The position numbers and the translations under genes are program-made. Below are positions 22,066 to 31,156 of a stretch of DNA of 64,000 nt, one piece after another (positions within the stretch are counted from its first letter, which is position 1; the number at the start of each line of letters is the position of its first letter). Location: NCBI RefSeq assembly GCF_007678255.1, contig NZ_VEED01000021.1:26031-90030 (forward strand), written 5' to 3'. A model generated the notes under the pieces. It was not told the DNA's origin. It saw only the letters and a program-made list of their open reading frames with translations, and ran no database searches. Source of the DNA: Bacillus sp. X1(2014) (GTDB lineage: Bacteria; Bacillota; Bacilli; Bacillales_B; DSM-18226).

Positions 22066-23625
22066 TTATCTTAGTTTTTGCTTTCTTTTGTATTGGCTTG
22101 GAGACAATCCCTTGATTTTCTTAAAAACTTTACAGAAATAACTATGATCGGAGTAACCAACCATTCCACTAATTTCAGAGATCGATTCCGTCCCCTCTAT
22201 AAGCAATTTCGTCGCTTCTTCAATTCGGATTCTATTTAGATATTCAATGAATCCTTCCTTATTATGGGTTGAAAAATAGTTGGAAAGGTAAGATGGATTA
22301 AAATGAAAATGCTTTGCCACGCCAGTTAGGGTAAGCGGCTCAGCATAATGGTCTCCAATATACTCCATTAATTTTTTCATATTTAAATCTTCCGGCTCGC
22401 TTTGCACAGAAAAGATGCATTTTTTCGCTTCTTCGATAAAATGATCCATTAATTCAACTGTAGCCTTTGCTGAAGGCGCTTCATCAATCGATCTAAAATA
22501 GGAATACTTCGCATTGTCCAATTCTGTTACATCATATTTCATATTACTTAGGAGAATGGTGATGTTGAAAATAATGTTGCCAAAGAAAGCTTTATATTCA
22601 AAGACATCCATCGTATAACAAGAAGACATGACCTGGATATGTTCTTGTAAATACTGAAAAGCTGAGTCAAAATGTTTTCGCTTTAATTCCTCGGTAAACC
22701 AATCCAAATTAAATTTTTCAGGTTTGGAAGGCGGGTTAGGGAGATCCTGCTCCATTAACAATGGTTGATTCGAAAAATAAAAGTGATAATCTAATAATTT
22801 TATAAGACTTTCCTTGTACATGTTCCCTACTAATGAAAGATCTGTAAACGTATTCGACAATGCAAGACTGATTCCCGGACTGGCCTGTGCAAACTGGCGG
22901 GCTAATTTAATGACCTCGGGAAAATTGTCCATATTCACATTCATTAAGTATCCGATGATATTTTCTTTCACACGTATGGGCTCGTGAACAACTTGGCTTA
23001 AGCTATTCTGAAATGCCTCCTCGATTTCCCCCTGGATTCTTGTTTGAAATTCTGCATTTTTTCTGGATTGGTGGTGGTTTCTCAAATCTAAGCCGATTAA
23101 ACAAAAGTGGCTATACGGAAAAGCCTGAGATACTATATCAGGATCATAATTTACTTCATATCCTGAAATGAGCTTATCGATAATCTGCCCCATTGGGAGA
23201 TTTCCTGTTAATTTTTGATCCATCTTCTGAAAGGCAGGAATTCGGCTTGCGGCTGTTTTCAGTGCTTTTAAAAGGCCTTCTGCATTAAGCTTAGGCTTTA
23301 ATATATAATCAACCACACCGCTTTGAAATGTGGAACGAACATAATCAAATTCTCCAAAACTGCTTAAAATAATGATTTCTTTATGAGGATATCTTTCCTT
23401 CACAATTCTTGTTAATTCCTCCCCATCCATGATGGGCATCACGATATCTGTAATGATAATATGCGGGTCGGTCGCTTCAATTAATTCAAGTGCTTCTTGG
23501 CCGTTCGAAGCCTCGCCAACAATCATAAACCCCTCTTGTTCCCAATTAATATAGTGCTTAATCCCTTGTCTGATTAACATTTCATCGTCTACAATAAGTG
23601 TTCGGCATAGTTCCCCGACTGTCAA
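22066..23625 (-). CDS. AraC-type response regulator, YesN-type
   Basis: DNA-binding partner of the kinase downstream. An N-terminal receiver domain (LIVDDEMLIRQG, phosphoacceptor Asp60 in IIITDIVMP, conserved Lys near 110) is followed by a linker of about 270 residues and a C-terminal AraC double helix-turn-helix (FIEYLNRIRIEEATKLL, ISEISGMVGYSDHSYFCKVF). I favour the TTG at 23625, preceded by GGGGGGATC, giving 519 residues; another TTG at 23655 has no ribosome site. A TATAAT-like box lies at 23674-23679 but has no good -35. It probably activates the importer and glycosidase genes. Confidence 0.9.
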   Translation of the reverse strand: MTVGELCRTLIVDDEMLIRQGIKHYINWEQEGFMIVGEASNGQEALELIEATDPHIIITDIVMPIMDGEELTRIVKERYPHKEIIILSSFGEFDYVRSTFQSGVVDYILKPKLNAEGLLKALKTAASRIPAFQKMDQKLTGNLPMGQIIDKLISGYEVNYDPDIVSQAFPYSHFCLIGLDLRNHHQSRKNAEFQTRIQGEIEEAFQNSLSQVVHEPIRVKENIIGYLMNVNMDNFPEVIKLARQFAQASPGISLALSNTFTDLSLVGNMYKESLIKLLDYHFYFSNQPLLMEQDLPNPPSKPEKFNLDWFTEELKRKHFDSAFQYLQEHIQVMSSCYTMDVFEYKAFFGNIIFNITILLSNMKYDVTELDNAKYSYFRSIDEAPSAKATVELMDHFIEEAKKCIFSVQSEPEDLNMKKLMEYIGDHYAEPLTLTGVAKHFHFNPSYLSNYFSTHNKEGFIEYLNRIRIEEATKLLIEGTESISEISGMVGYSDHSYFCKVFKKIKGLSPSQYKRKQKLR

Positions 23626-23813
23626 TGTGATCCCCCCAGAAGATGACCTGTACAATTAGAATTTTATATATTAATTATACTATAACCCTATCAAATACTT
23701 TTTCAAAAATTGTTCCAACCAGGGCTTGCGGCCAACATTCCATGAATCGCAAATGAAATGAATAATCTTCCAGATTGTTTTAGATACTATTTTTTAAGAA
23801 GGGGTGTGTATAA

Positions 23814-24656
23814 GTGAATCTTAATTCATTATGCTATCTCGGATTAGGATTTTTAAGTATAGTTCTGTTGATTTATGTATGTTATAAAAAAGGGGTAAGA
23901 AGGAGTCTCCTGCTATTTTTAGCAATGGTCGGTTTGGGGTATATGATTGAGGCAGTTATTTATAATCTTTTAGGTAGTTATCAATATTATCCGAAAATCC
24001 TCAAGCATGATCGAATATATGATAGCAATATGGGGGCAATTGCATCCAATGCCTTGGCTTTGCCAGTGTCTGCAACTTTCATTGCCCTCTTCCGTAAAAG
24101 CTGGCTTTGGATTGTATCTTTTATCGGGCTATTTGCGGGGATTGAGTGGTTATTTCTCGAACTTCATATTTATTCGCATCATTGGTGGAAGATAGGCTAC
24201 ACATCACTTGGACTACCCTTTTATTTTCTTTCAGCTAAATTTTTACTCAAAAAAATGGATTTCCCCATAAAAGGAAAACTCCATTCCTTCATTTTATTTT
24301 TGATTGTTGGCACCTTTACCGGGTCTTTCCACATTCTCCCGATTATGCTTTTCACCAACAGATATTATCATTTAGGCTGGTGGACTAATCAGTCCAAAGA
24401 TACGACTGCTTTTGGGGCAATTTTTTATTTATGTGCCAGTCTCTTCTATGTAGGGATTACGAAATTCCCCTTATTTCCAAGGTGGTTAAAATATGTGGTC
24501 ACACCTCTGTGCATGTTTGCGGTCAACATCTTTCTTAGCAGAATAGAAATACTGCACAGCCTAGTCTGGTGGGACCCGTGGTATTATATTATTTTATCTA
24601 TTATCGCCCTATGGTTTACTGAATCAATGAGCAAATGTATTGCGAAAGGAATATAG
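23814..24656 (+). CDS. Unrecognised multi-pass membrane protein
   Basis: I do not recognise a characterised family. The 280 residues appear to form eight or so membrane segments with short loops; aromatic-rich stretches such as SHHWWKIGYTSLGLPFYF and LVWWDPWYYIILSIIALWF stand out. The start is GTG with AAGAAGGGG about 9 bases before it. It stands alone on the plus strand between the two-component genes and a convergent lipoprotein gene; an interspersed palindrome immediately follows the stop and may serve as terminator. General resemblance to poorly described Bacillus membrane proteins is all I can say. Confidence 0.75.
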   Translation: MNLNSLCYLGLGFLSIVLLIYVCYKKGVRRSLLLFLAMVGLGYMIEAVIYNLLGSYQYYPKILKHDRIYDSNMGAIASNALALPVSATFIALFRKSWLWIVSFIGLFAGIEWLFLELHIYSHHWWKIGYTSLGLPFYFLSAKFLLKKMDFPIKGKLHSFILFLIVGTFTGSFHILPIMLFTNRYYHLGWWTNQSKDTTAFGAIFYLCASLFYVGITKFPLFPRWLKYVVTPLCMFAVNIFLSRIEILHSLVWWDPWYYIILSIIALWFTESMSKCIAKGI

Positions 24657-24667
24657 GGTGTTAATAG

Positions 24668-24717
24668 GGTGTCAGGCACCGCTCATGGACATTTGTCCAC
24701 GAGTGGTGCCTGACACC
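24668..24717. repeat. Interspersed palindrome, copy 1 (complete)
   Basis: Both 13-base arms are perfect (GGTGTCAGGCACC and GGTGCCTGACACC), enclosing CTCATGGACA/TGTCCACGAG as a second hairpin. It lies between convergent genes, followed by TTTT, so it could act as a terminator. Confidence 0.9.
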
Positions 24718-24729
24718 TTTTCATTCTCC

Positions 24730-25404
24730 TTAAAAATGTAATTGAATTTTTTGTGCCTCTTCTAGTTTTTCTTGTTGATCATTAAATACGTCACTTGTTA
24801 AGATTTTTATCCATTCAATATCTTTACCCTTTGTTTGGTCGACGATGAAACCGAGACTTCCTCGCTTTATTTGGCCTCCTTGGAGCTCCCCATTTAAATG
24901 TTCAAGATACATATCCTGTTTCCAATCCATTTTCACTCCCGTATTCGTTTCAAATAGGGCTACTGGGGCGAAACTCCGCTTCTCTTTGGAGTGGTTTTTA
25001 ATATCAACACTTATTTTGATGAAATCAAATTCCTCTTCCTCCGTTAGCGGGTGGAAATAGTCAATTAAGCTATAATCTGGCCGGTAGTGCAGCAGTTTCA
25101 TTTCTTTGATGGTGTACTCGATATCTCCAAAATGATAGACCTTATTAATTTGTTTCATTGTTTTTAAAGTAGCCTCTCCTTTTTCATCCGTGACAGACTG
25201 GCCTTGTTTTTGTAAAGATGAATCATCGGTAACCTGAGGGCTATTATAATAAGCATCATGATCATCTGTAGAGATCTTTTTGGGTGTTGTAGAAGTGTTC
25301 TCTGATGATTTGGTATCAGAATCCTCATGAGTCGTCTGAGTTGAAACAAATGAACAGCCAGTCAATAGGAAAAAAAATATAATAATTATCATTGCCTGTT
25401 TCAC
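24730..25404 (-). CDS. Lipoprotein with DUF4352-like domain
   Basis: Cell-surface lipoprotein of unknown role. A short hydrophobic signal (MKQAMIIIIFFFLL) ends in the lipobox LTGC; a long Ser/Thr/Asp-rich linker follows, then a domain of about 110 residues with the DUF4352/immunoprotective-extracellular feel (IEYTIKEMKLL, FIKISVDIKNHSKEKRSF). I place the start at the GTG at 25404, which has an excellent AGGAGG site 7 bases upstream and puts the signal peptide at the N-terminus; codons further upstream would add a charged, unlikely extension. It stands after the phosphatase gene on the same strand with a strong hairpin between. Confidence 0.82.
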   Translation of the reverse strand: MKQAMIIIIFFFLLTGCSFVSTQTTHEDSDTKSSENTSTTPKKISTDDHDAYYNSPQVTDDSSLQKQGQSVTDEKGEATLKTMKQINKVYHFGDIEYTIKEMKLLHYRPDYSLIDYFHPLTEEEEFDFIKISVDIKNHSKEKRSFAPVALFETNTGVKMDWKQDMYLEHLNGELQGGQIKRGSLGFIVDQTKGKDIEWIKILTSDVFNDQQEKLEEAQKIQLHF

Positions 25405-25443
25405 ATCGATTCCTCCTATCAAATTAAAACGTCTTTTTAGCAA

Positions 25444-25476
25444 GTTATCCCGTTGCTAAAAGCGCAACGGGATAAC
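25444..25476. terminator. Strong hairpin after the alkaline phosphatase gene
   Basis: GTTATCCCGTTGC / GCAACGGGATAAC, a perfect 13-bp stem extended by GCAAG/CTTGC. No clean T-run follows on either strand, so termination is likely but not canonical. Confidence 0.6.
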
Positions 25477-25517
25477 TCTTGCCAATTCCTCATACACTTT
25501 ATCGTGAGAAACTTGCC

Positions 25518-26915
25518 TTACTTGTCTTCAATGACTGTTTTTCTGCTGCCTTTTTCAAGCAGATCAAAGATGATTTTAGCATTGTCTGTATTATCGATTT
25601 GCCCGGCAAAACGTTCGCTGGCTGGGCCGAATGCATATACATTTACATCTTCACCCGTGTGTCCTCCAGTCGTCCATCCAGTAAATGAACGGGTATCAAT
25701 AATTTGTTCAATCGCGTTATCAATATCCACTACTTTCTTCGCAGCAGCTGCATCTTCAACGGACTGAATCTCTTTATCTGTTAAAGTAAGATTGATATAT
25801 TTATTCAACGTTTCTTTCACACCTGCACCGTTTGCAATCTGCTCCGCCATATAATCCGGCGTACGCTGTGCAGCATTGATAGGGGCACTAAACCAGTTAT
25901 ACTCCCCGCGGGCACCGATTGAGTAGCCGCCAGTTGAATGGTCAGCTGTGGCTACTACCAGTGTATGTTTATCCTTTTTAGCAAAGTCAATGGCTGCTTT
26001 GAATGCTTTTTCGAAATCTTCCATTTCACTCATTGCACCAACAATATCATTATCATGGCCGGCCCAGTCGATTTGACTTCCTTCCACCATTAGAAAGAAT
26101 CCTTTTTTATTTTGATTTAAGCGCTCAATCGCAGAAGTCGTCATGTCTGCAAGGGAAGGCATCTCTGAACCCCGGTCAATCATTTTAGGCATACCGCGTT
26201 TTGCAAATAGACCAAGAACCTGGTCATTTTTGTCTTTTTTCAATTCTTGAAGGGTTGAAACATAACTGTATCCGTCCGTTTTGAATTCATTTGTAAGGTT
26301 ACGATCTTGACGGATAAATAAATCGGAGCCGCCTCCCAAAAGGACATCAATTTTGTGTTTTCCGTTAACCATCTCATTGTAATAATCATCAGCGATGGCA
26401 TTCATGTTATTACGGTTTACATCATGAGAACCGAAGGATGCCGGGGTTGCATGTGTAATCTCTGAAGTAGCAACTAGCCCTGTGGATTTCCCCTGCTCTT
26501 TTGCAGCTTCAAGGACAGTTTTCACTTCGGATTTGTCATTGTCAACGGCGATGGCAGCATTGTAGGTTTTGACACCCGCAGCCATTGCCGTTGCTGCAGA
26601 TGCTGAGTCTGTTACGTTTTGCTTCGTGTCCTCCGGATATGTAGTCTGTTGTCCAACTAAAAATTTATCAAACTCAGTTGGCTCAACTTTTTTAGTAGAG
26701 GGATCGTCCTTTAAATAACGATAGGCCGATGTATAGGAAACGCCCATTCCATCACCAATCAGGAAAATGACATTTTTAATTTCTGCATTGTTTGTAATTG
26801 TTTTTTCGGATTTCGCGCTTGCAGTACCAGCTCCAGGTCCGATAAGACTGCTAAATGCCAATGTAGAAAGGACAGCGACTGGAAGGACCTTTTTAATCAG
26901 ATTTTTCTTAAACAA
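25518..26915 (-). CDS. Secreted alkaline phosphatase
   Basis: Releases phosphate from organic monoesters outside the membrane under phosphate starvation. A Sec signal peptide (about residues 1-34, ending in an ASA-like site) precedes the fold. Metal and active-site motifs are complete: KNVIFLIGDGMG, the nucleophile Ser104 in NVTDSASAATAM, ITHATPASFGSH, MVEGSQIDWAGHDND, ATADHSTGG and WTTGGHTGEDVNVY. The TTG at 26915 is the likely start, since GAGGGGGAAA lies just upstream; it gives 465 residues, as in Bacillus PhoA/PhoB. Tandem TTTACA repeats upstream point to PhoP control. Confidence 0.94.
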   Translation of the reverse strand: MFKKNLIKKVLPVAVLSTLAFSSLIGPGAGTASAKSEKTITNNAEIKNVIFLIGDGMGVSYTSAYRYLKDDPSTKKVEPTEFDKFLVGQQTTYPEDTKQNVTDSASAATAMAAGVKTYNAAIAVDNDKSEVKTVLEAAKEQGKSTGLVATSEITHATPASFGSHDVNRNNMNAIADDYYNEMVNGKHKIDVLLGGGSDLFIRQDRNLTNEFKTDGYSYVSTLQELKKDKNDQVLGLFAKRGMPKMIDRGSEMPSLADMTTSAIERLNQNKKGFFLMVEGSQIDWAGHDNDIVGAMSEMEDFEKAFKAAIDFAKKDKHTLVVATADHSTGGYSIGARGEYNWFSAPINAAQRTPDYMAEQIANGAGVKETLNKYINLTLTDKEIQSVEDAAAAKKVVDIDNAIEQIIDTRSFTGWTTGGHTGEDVNVYAFGPASERFAGQIDNTDNAKIIFDLLEKGSRKTVIEDK

Positions 26916-26954
26916 TTGTATTTCCCCCTCAATTAAAGTTGTTATACGACTCTC

Positions 26955-26996
26955 ATTATAGAGGGGGGTTATTAAGTGAATGTAAACCATTGTAAA
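26955..26996 (-). promoter_or_regulatory. Pho box and -10 element of the phosphatase gene
   Basis: On the minus strand TTTACA-N4-TTTACA-N5-TTAATAA (26996 to 26969) lies upstream of TATAAT (26955-26960). PhoP-type sites are tandem TTNACA repeats about 11 bases apart that replace a -35 box. A further TTAACA lies about 25 bases upstream. Confidence 0.65.
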
Positions 26997-27180
26997 GACG
27001 AATAACTTTTTACATTGTTAATAGATAGGAATTTCGTACGAGAGTATATGGCACTTGTATAAAAAGCCTTATCCTTCCATCATCTTCTCGGACCGCCCAC
27101 TCCTGAAAAAGGCCTATTTTTCTTTATATTTTCTTAACAAAAATTGAACATTTAAGTTCGAGTAGACTCTCTAGATAAAG

Positions 27181-27214
27181 AAAAAACTGATTCGATGATT
27201 CGAATCAGTTTTTT
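27181..27214. terminator. Terminator of the guanidino-compound operon
   Basis: A perfect 15-bp stem (AAAAAACTGATTCGA / TCGAATCAGTTTTTT) with a 4-base loop. A- and T-tracts on the two sides make it bidirectional. It ends the RocB-like gene just before the phosphatase promoter. Confidence 0.92.
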
Positions 27215-27216
27215 CT

Positions 27217-28824
27217 TTATACATTAATCATCATTTTTATCATACCTTCGACAAGAGCTGGAACTTCTTCAAATGCGCTTTTCATATGAAGACGCTCCGT
27301 TCGTTTGTGGGCGTCTTTTCCGAGTGGACCGACATTTAAAACAGGGGCCTGGAGTTCTTGCATCGCATCGAATGGGATACTGTAGCTTGTGTCCCATACC
27401 GGTGTATTTGATTTGAAAACGGTCCATCCTTCCCCATCGTCCTGATAATTAACATAGCTTAAGTCGCTTATTCCATTAAAATAGTGGACTTGCTGAATAG
27501 GCAACTCAAATTTTGCTAGACCTTGCTCTTTCACATATTTCACACATTGTGAAATGAGTTTATCATTTGATGAATTTACTGCTGGATAATAAGGTGGAGC
27601 AAATAGTAAAACCATCGCCGGTGCTAGTTCCTGGCATCGAATCATTAAAGCATCGGTAATTCGGATAGATTTCTCACGGTCATCCCATTCTGAATTTGCA
27701 TGAATGGTGGCTTTGATTCCTTCGATAAAATCCGTCCCAAATTTATTAATCGCATGCTTAAGTAAAGCTTCATAGCGTAATACACGGACTTCACCAACAG
27801 GGTCGACGGACTGCTCTTTGCAGACTTCTATGTAGGCTTTATTGCAAGCTCTAGCAGCATTGGATGCAACTTTTTCAAAGATATCCATAATCTCTTCCGC
27901 ATTCCGCTCCATTAAAAACACATTATATAAGGCGGATGAGCGGTATGGTGTTTGAACAGAGTATTCGAGTTTTAAATCCTTTTGTTGTAGTGTGACCGGA
28001 AGTGGGGTTGTTTCTCCCATCACCGTTTCTTGGAGGCTCAAATTCCACTCCATCCTCTGTGTCAAAAACGATGCGATATATGGCGCGGTGATTCCACTGA
28101 GTGGTTCACCAACATGAGTCTCTTTCCCATAAAAAAGCGCAGATGGCATAATTTTTCCGATGGAACCTGAATACACATAATAATTTTCATCACCCGGTTC
28201 TTGTGAAAATACCGGTTCTCCATTCAAGAAAAGCTTATAGGTGAGATCATGCTTTTCCTTTAGTTCTAATAATTTCGGGACAGCAGCACGCATACCCGCT
28301 GAATTTACTTCCTCATCTGGCACGGTTAACAAGAGAAGATTAATCGGCCATTGTTCGACAGTTGCCTTTTCGATTAATCCCATATGCATTACAAGTCCCA
28401 TTTTCATATCCATCGTACCTCTGCCGAATAAATATTCTCCTGATTTCAGGTCCTGAACCACATCTTCTGGCAGTCCATCCAATCTTTCATGGAGCATGTT
28501 GGTTAACACTTCTGGCTGATAAGCAAAAACCTCTAGATCTCCATATTCCTCCGTATTCACTGTATCAAAATGACTAATGAGAACGATGGTTTCTTTCGCT
28601 GCAGGATGTTTATATAAAGCAGTTAAAAACCGCCTGCCCTGATCGGCATCGTGAAGAAGCAATTGAGTAGGATTGTCCTGAAAATAGTCCAAGCCTTGCA
28701 GTTTCGCTTCTACCTTTGAAGGAAAATTACGTTCACCCTCTGTTAATGTCATGCTTCTCCAGCTCACCACTTCGCACAAAAGCTTACGAAGTGCCTCTGG
28801 TGTCCCCCAACTTAGCTGATTCAT
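27217..28824 (-). CDS. RocB-like M20-family metallopeptidase/deacylase
   Basis: Predicted cytoplasmic zinc amidohydrolase related to Bacillus RocB, a protein of arginine use whose reaction is not settled. M20 metal motifs are visible: LISHFDTVNTEEYG, GRGTMDMKMGL (the GxxDMK core) and VPDEEVNSAGMR with the catalytic Glu pair. The 535 residues are long for M20 but close to RocB (about 560). A good AAAGGAG site precedes the ATG. It is the last gene of an operon with two DDAH-fold enzymes and an amino-acid permease, so its substrate is probably an arginine-derived amide or methylated/acylated product; this is inference. Confidence 0.85.
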   Translation of the reverse strand: MNQLSWGTPEALRKLLCEVVSWRSMTLTEGERNFPSKVEAKLQGLDYFQDNPTQLLLHDADQGRRFLTALYKHPAAKETIVLISHFDTVNTEEYGDLEVFAYQPEVLTNMLHERLDGLPEDVVQDLKSGEYLFGRGTMDMKMGLVMHMGLIEKATVEQWPINLLLLTVPDEEVNSAGMRAAVPKLLELKEKHDLTYKLFLNGEPVFSQEPGDENYYVYSGSIGKIMPSALFYGKETHVGEPLSGITAPYIASFLTQRMEWNLSLQETVMGETTPLPVTLQQKDLKLEYSVQTPYRSSALYNVFLMERNAEEIMDIFEKVASNAARACNKAYIEVCKEQSVDPVGEVRVLRYEALLKHAINKFGTDFIEGIKATIHANSEWDDREKSIRITDALMIRCQELAPAMVLLFAPPYYPAVNSSNDKLISQCVKYVKEQGLAKFELPIQQVHYFNGISDLSYVNYQDDGEGWTVFKSNTPVWDTSYSIPFDAMQELQAPVLNVGPLGKDAHKRTERLHMKSAFEEVPALVEGMIKMMINV

Positions 28825-28856
28825 TACCCATTACTCCTTTAATTAATTTACAAAAT

Positions 28857-28923
28857 GGTGATTCGAAACTGTCCATCGGGGATGGACAAATACAACCAAT
28901 TGTTCACGAATGGTGCCTGACAC
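28857..28923. repeat. Interspersed palindrome, copy 2 (degenerate)
   Basis: The right arm GGTGCCTGACAC is intact, the left arm decayed. The inner TGTCCATC/GATGGACA hairpin is well formed. It lies in the 100-base gap between the permease and RocB-like genes. Confidence 0.75.
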
Positions 28924-28924
28924 T

Positions 28925-30340
28925 CTATCGATAGTTCACATCGTTATTTGTGCTCAATTTGTCCTTTTTGTTCTTAAAATAATAGGAAATATAGCATACG
29001 GCTAAAAATCCTAAACCTACTAGTAAACCGACTAATTGGGTCGGATCAAAGGCCAAGAATATTAAGATCGAAACGCAGAATACGATACAAATAATTGGTA
29101 TTAAAGGATAGAATGGGACTTTATATTGTAAATCCTCTATTTTTCCACCAGCTTGCAGGTATTTCTTCCGAAACAACAACTGCGAGAGGGCAATACCAAT
29201 CCACGAAATCGTAACAGAAATGCCGGCAATCGACATTAACAATACAAACACAGTGTCGGCTGCAATGACGCTAGTTAGCAAGGATAATAGAGAAAAAATC
29301 ATCGTAAATACTAGTGCAGCAAATGGAACCTTGCGTTTTGATAGCTTTCCAAACCATTTTGGAGCCATTCCATCTTGTGCCATTGCCCATAGTAAACGGG
29401 TCGACGCGTAAATACATGAGTTTCCGACCGATAATATCGCTGTCAGAATAACAAAATTCATAATATCTGGTGCGAAAGGAATACCCGCCATATCCATAAG
29501 GGTTACGAATGGACTTTCCAATAGTCCCAGTTCCTTAGATGGGAAGATGGCCGATAATATAACAATAGAAGCTAGATAAAAGACGATAATTCTAAAAAGG
29601 ACGTTTCGAATGGCTCGCGGAATGTTCTTTTCCGGCTCCTCGCTTTCTCCAGCAGCAATTCCAATCAGTTCAGACCCCTGATAGGAAAAGATAACATTCA
29701 TCATTGTAACAAAAAGGATGACAAAACCCGCAGGGAACAATCCTGATGGTGCTAAGTTTTCTAAAAATGGTGCAGGACGGTCAGCCAATGGAATGATTCC
29801 AAAAATAGCAGCGAAACCAATAATAATAAAGAAAATAACAGCAACCACTTTAATACCTGCAAACCAATATTCCGCCTCTGCGAATCCCCTGGTTGTAAGA
29901 GCGTTAAGGACAAATAACAGGGCGATGAAAACAGCACACCATATCCAGACTGAAACATCAGGAAACCACCGTTTCATTAGGATTCCTGCTGCAGTAAATT
30001 CAACCCCAGCCGTAGTGGCTGAACCAACGAAATACATCCAGCCTAACGAAAATCCAGCTGAAGGACTAATAAATTTACTTGCATATGTTTGAAATGAGCC
30101 TGTTACAGGCATGTGGACAGCCAGTTCCCCTAGGCACACCATGACCAAGTATAAAATGATCCCACCAAATAAATAACCTATTAATGCACCGCCAGCTCCG
30201 GCCTGATTAATAGTATAACCAGCGTTTAAAAACAACCCTGTTCCAATGACTCCGCCTAACGAAAGCATAAACAAATGACGACGTTTCATTGATCGATTTA
30301 ATTGATTCTGCTGACCCTCTCGTTCAACCATCTCCCACAC
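28925..30340 (-). CDS. Amino-acid permease of the APC superfamily (RocE/LysP-like)
   Basis: Proton-driven importer with twelve predicted membrane segments over 471 residues. The N-terminal signature LSLGGVIGTGLFLNAGY and the GYLFGGIILYLVMVCLGE segment mark the amino-acid transporter family that includes RocE, GabP and LysP. Given its place between DDAH-fold enzymes and a RocB-like hydrolase, arginine or a methylated guanidino compound is the likely cargo (inferred). The start is uncertain: GTG at 30340 follows AAGGGGTGT very closely, while the ATG at 30331 has better spacing. The gene sits 37 bases after the upstream enzyme gene. Confidence 0.88.
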   Translation of the reverse strand: MWEMVEREGQQNQLNRSMKRRHLFMLSLGGVIGTGLFLNAGYTINQAGAGGALIGYLFGGIILYLVMVCLGELAVHMPVTGSFQTYASKFISPSAGFSLGWMYFVGSATTAGVEFTAAGILMKRWFPDVSVWIWCAVFIALLFVLNALTTRGFAEAEYWFAGIKVVAVIFFIIIGFAAIFGIIPLADRPAPFLENLAPSGLFPAGFVILFVTMMNVIFSYQGSELIGIAAGESEEPEKNIPRAIRNVLFRIIVFYLASIVILSAIFPSKELGLLESPFVTLMDMAGIPFAPDIMNFVILTAILSVGNSCIYASTRLLWAMAQDGMAPKWFGKLSKRKVPFAALVFTMIFSLLSLLTSVIAADTVFVLLMSIAGISVTISWIGIALSQLLFRKKYLQAGGKIEDLQYKVPFYPLIPIICIVFCVSILIFLAFDPTQLVGLLVGLGFLAVCYISYYFKNKKDKLSTNNDVNYR

Positions 30341-30377
30341 ACCCCTTGTCTATTAGCAGTCTCCAATCCAACGTTCC

Positions 30378-31139
30378 TTAAAAACGTAGTGACAAACAGC
30401 TTAAGCCGCCATCTAACTTACGAAATTCAGACATGTCGAGCTCAATCGTCTGAAAACCTGCCTCGTTCATTTTTTGCTTTGTTTGAGGAAAACCTGCTGG
30501 AATGATGACATAGTCATTTACGCGAATACAATTCGCTGCATACTCCTCTTCGGGTGGAACGATAATTTTCGTATAGGAATTAAAAACTGGATGATCAATA
30601 AATTCGCCTGCGACAACAACTGTTTGATTTCCAAGATAAGAAATACCAGTTTTAAGGTGGAAAAACTTTTCCAGTTGAACAATAGTTGCTTGGTAATGTT
30701 CCAATTCAAGAATTTGCTTTAATTGTTCAGCCCCTTCCAAATTTGTTCTTTCAGAAAGTCCTAAATAAAAATGATTTTCAATTTGTAAAATATCGCCGCC
30801 GTCAAGGGTTCCTGGTGACTTGATATAATAGATGTTTTCATAGTGGGACTTTATTGTCGACTCCATCTCGATAATTTCCCCGTTACGTGAAGGGGCACCT
30901 GGGTTTGAAATAACCGCAAACTTAGGCGTCAGCACTGCCGTGTCTTCTACAAAGGTGGAGTCTGGGAAATCCGTATGACTAGGCAGGACGGTTACTTCTA
31001 CCCCACAGGTTTTTAGTGCATCAATGTAAGCTTTATGCTGCTCGAGTGCCTTTTCTAAAATAGGACTTCCTAGATCAGAAGTTGTTAAGCCATGGATATA
31101 GCTCTCCCCGGGTGTTTTGACAATTGTATTTTTAAACAT
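30378..31139 (-). CDS. Dimethylarginine dimethylaminohydrolase-family enzyme
   Basis: Member of the pentein (amidinotransferase/DDAH) fold; DDAH enzymes convert N-methylated arginines to citrulline plus methylamines. Catalytic elements are all present: FVEDTAVL, LDGGDILQIENHFYLG, the His in FFHLKTGISYLG, and the nucleophile Cys in the C-terminal GGLSCLSLRF. The 253-residue length is right for bacterial DDAH. The start ATG at 31139 has AAGGAGG 7 bases before it; an in-frame codon at 31187 would run into the upstream gene and has no site. It lies 17 bases after a second pentein enzyme gene. Arginine deiminase activity cannot be ruled out by sequence alone. Confidence 0.9.
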   Translation of the reverse strand: MFKNTIVKTPGESYIHGLTTSDLGSPILEKALEQHKAYIDALKTCGVEVTVLPSHTDFPDSTFVEDTAVLTPKFAVISNPGAPSRNGEIIEMESTIKSHYENIYYIKSPGTLDGGDILQIENHFYLGLSERTNLEGAEQLKQILELEHYQATIVQLEKFFHLKTGISYLGNQTVVVAGEFIDHPVFNSYTKIIVPPEEEYAANCIRVNDYVIIPAGFPQTKQKMNEAGFQTIELDMSEFRKLDGGLSCLSLRF

Positions 31140-31156
31140 ATTTTTTCCTCCTTCAA

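Noticed and set aside
25444..25476. Possible riboswitch or attenuator before the lipoprotein gene
   Set aside because: A single strong hairpin with no alternative pairing or aptamer-like conserved core; best read as the phosphatase gene's 3' hairpin.
29718..30092. 124-codon plus-strand open frame
   Set aside because: Antisense to the amino-acid permease; a composition artefact of membrane-segment codons.
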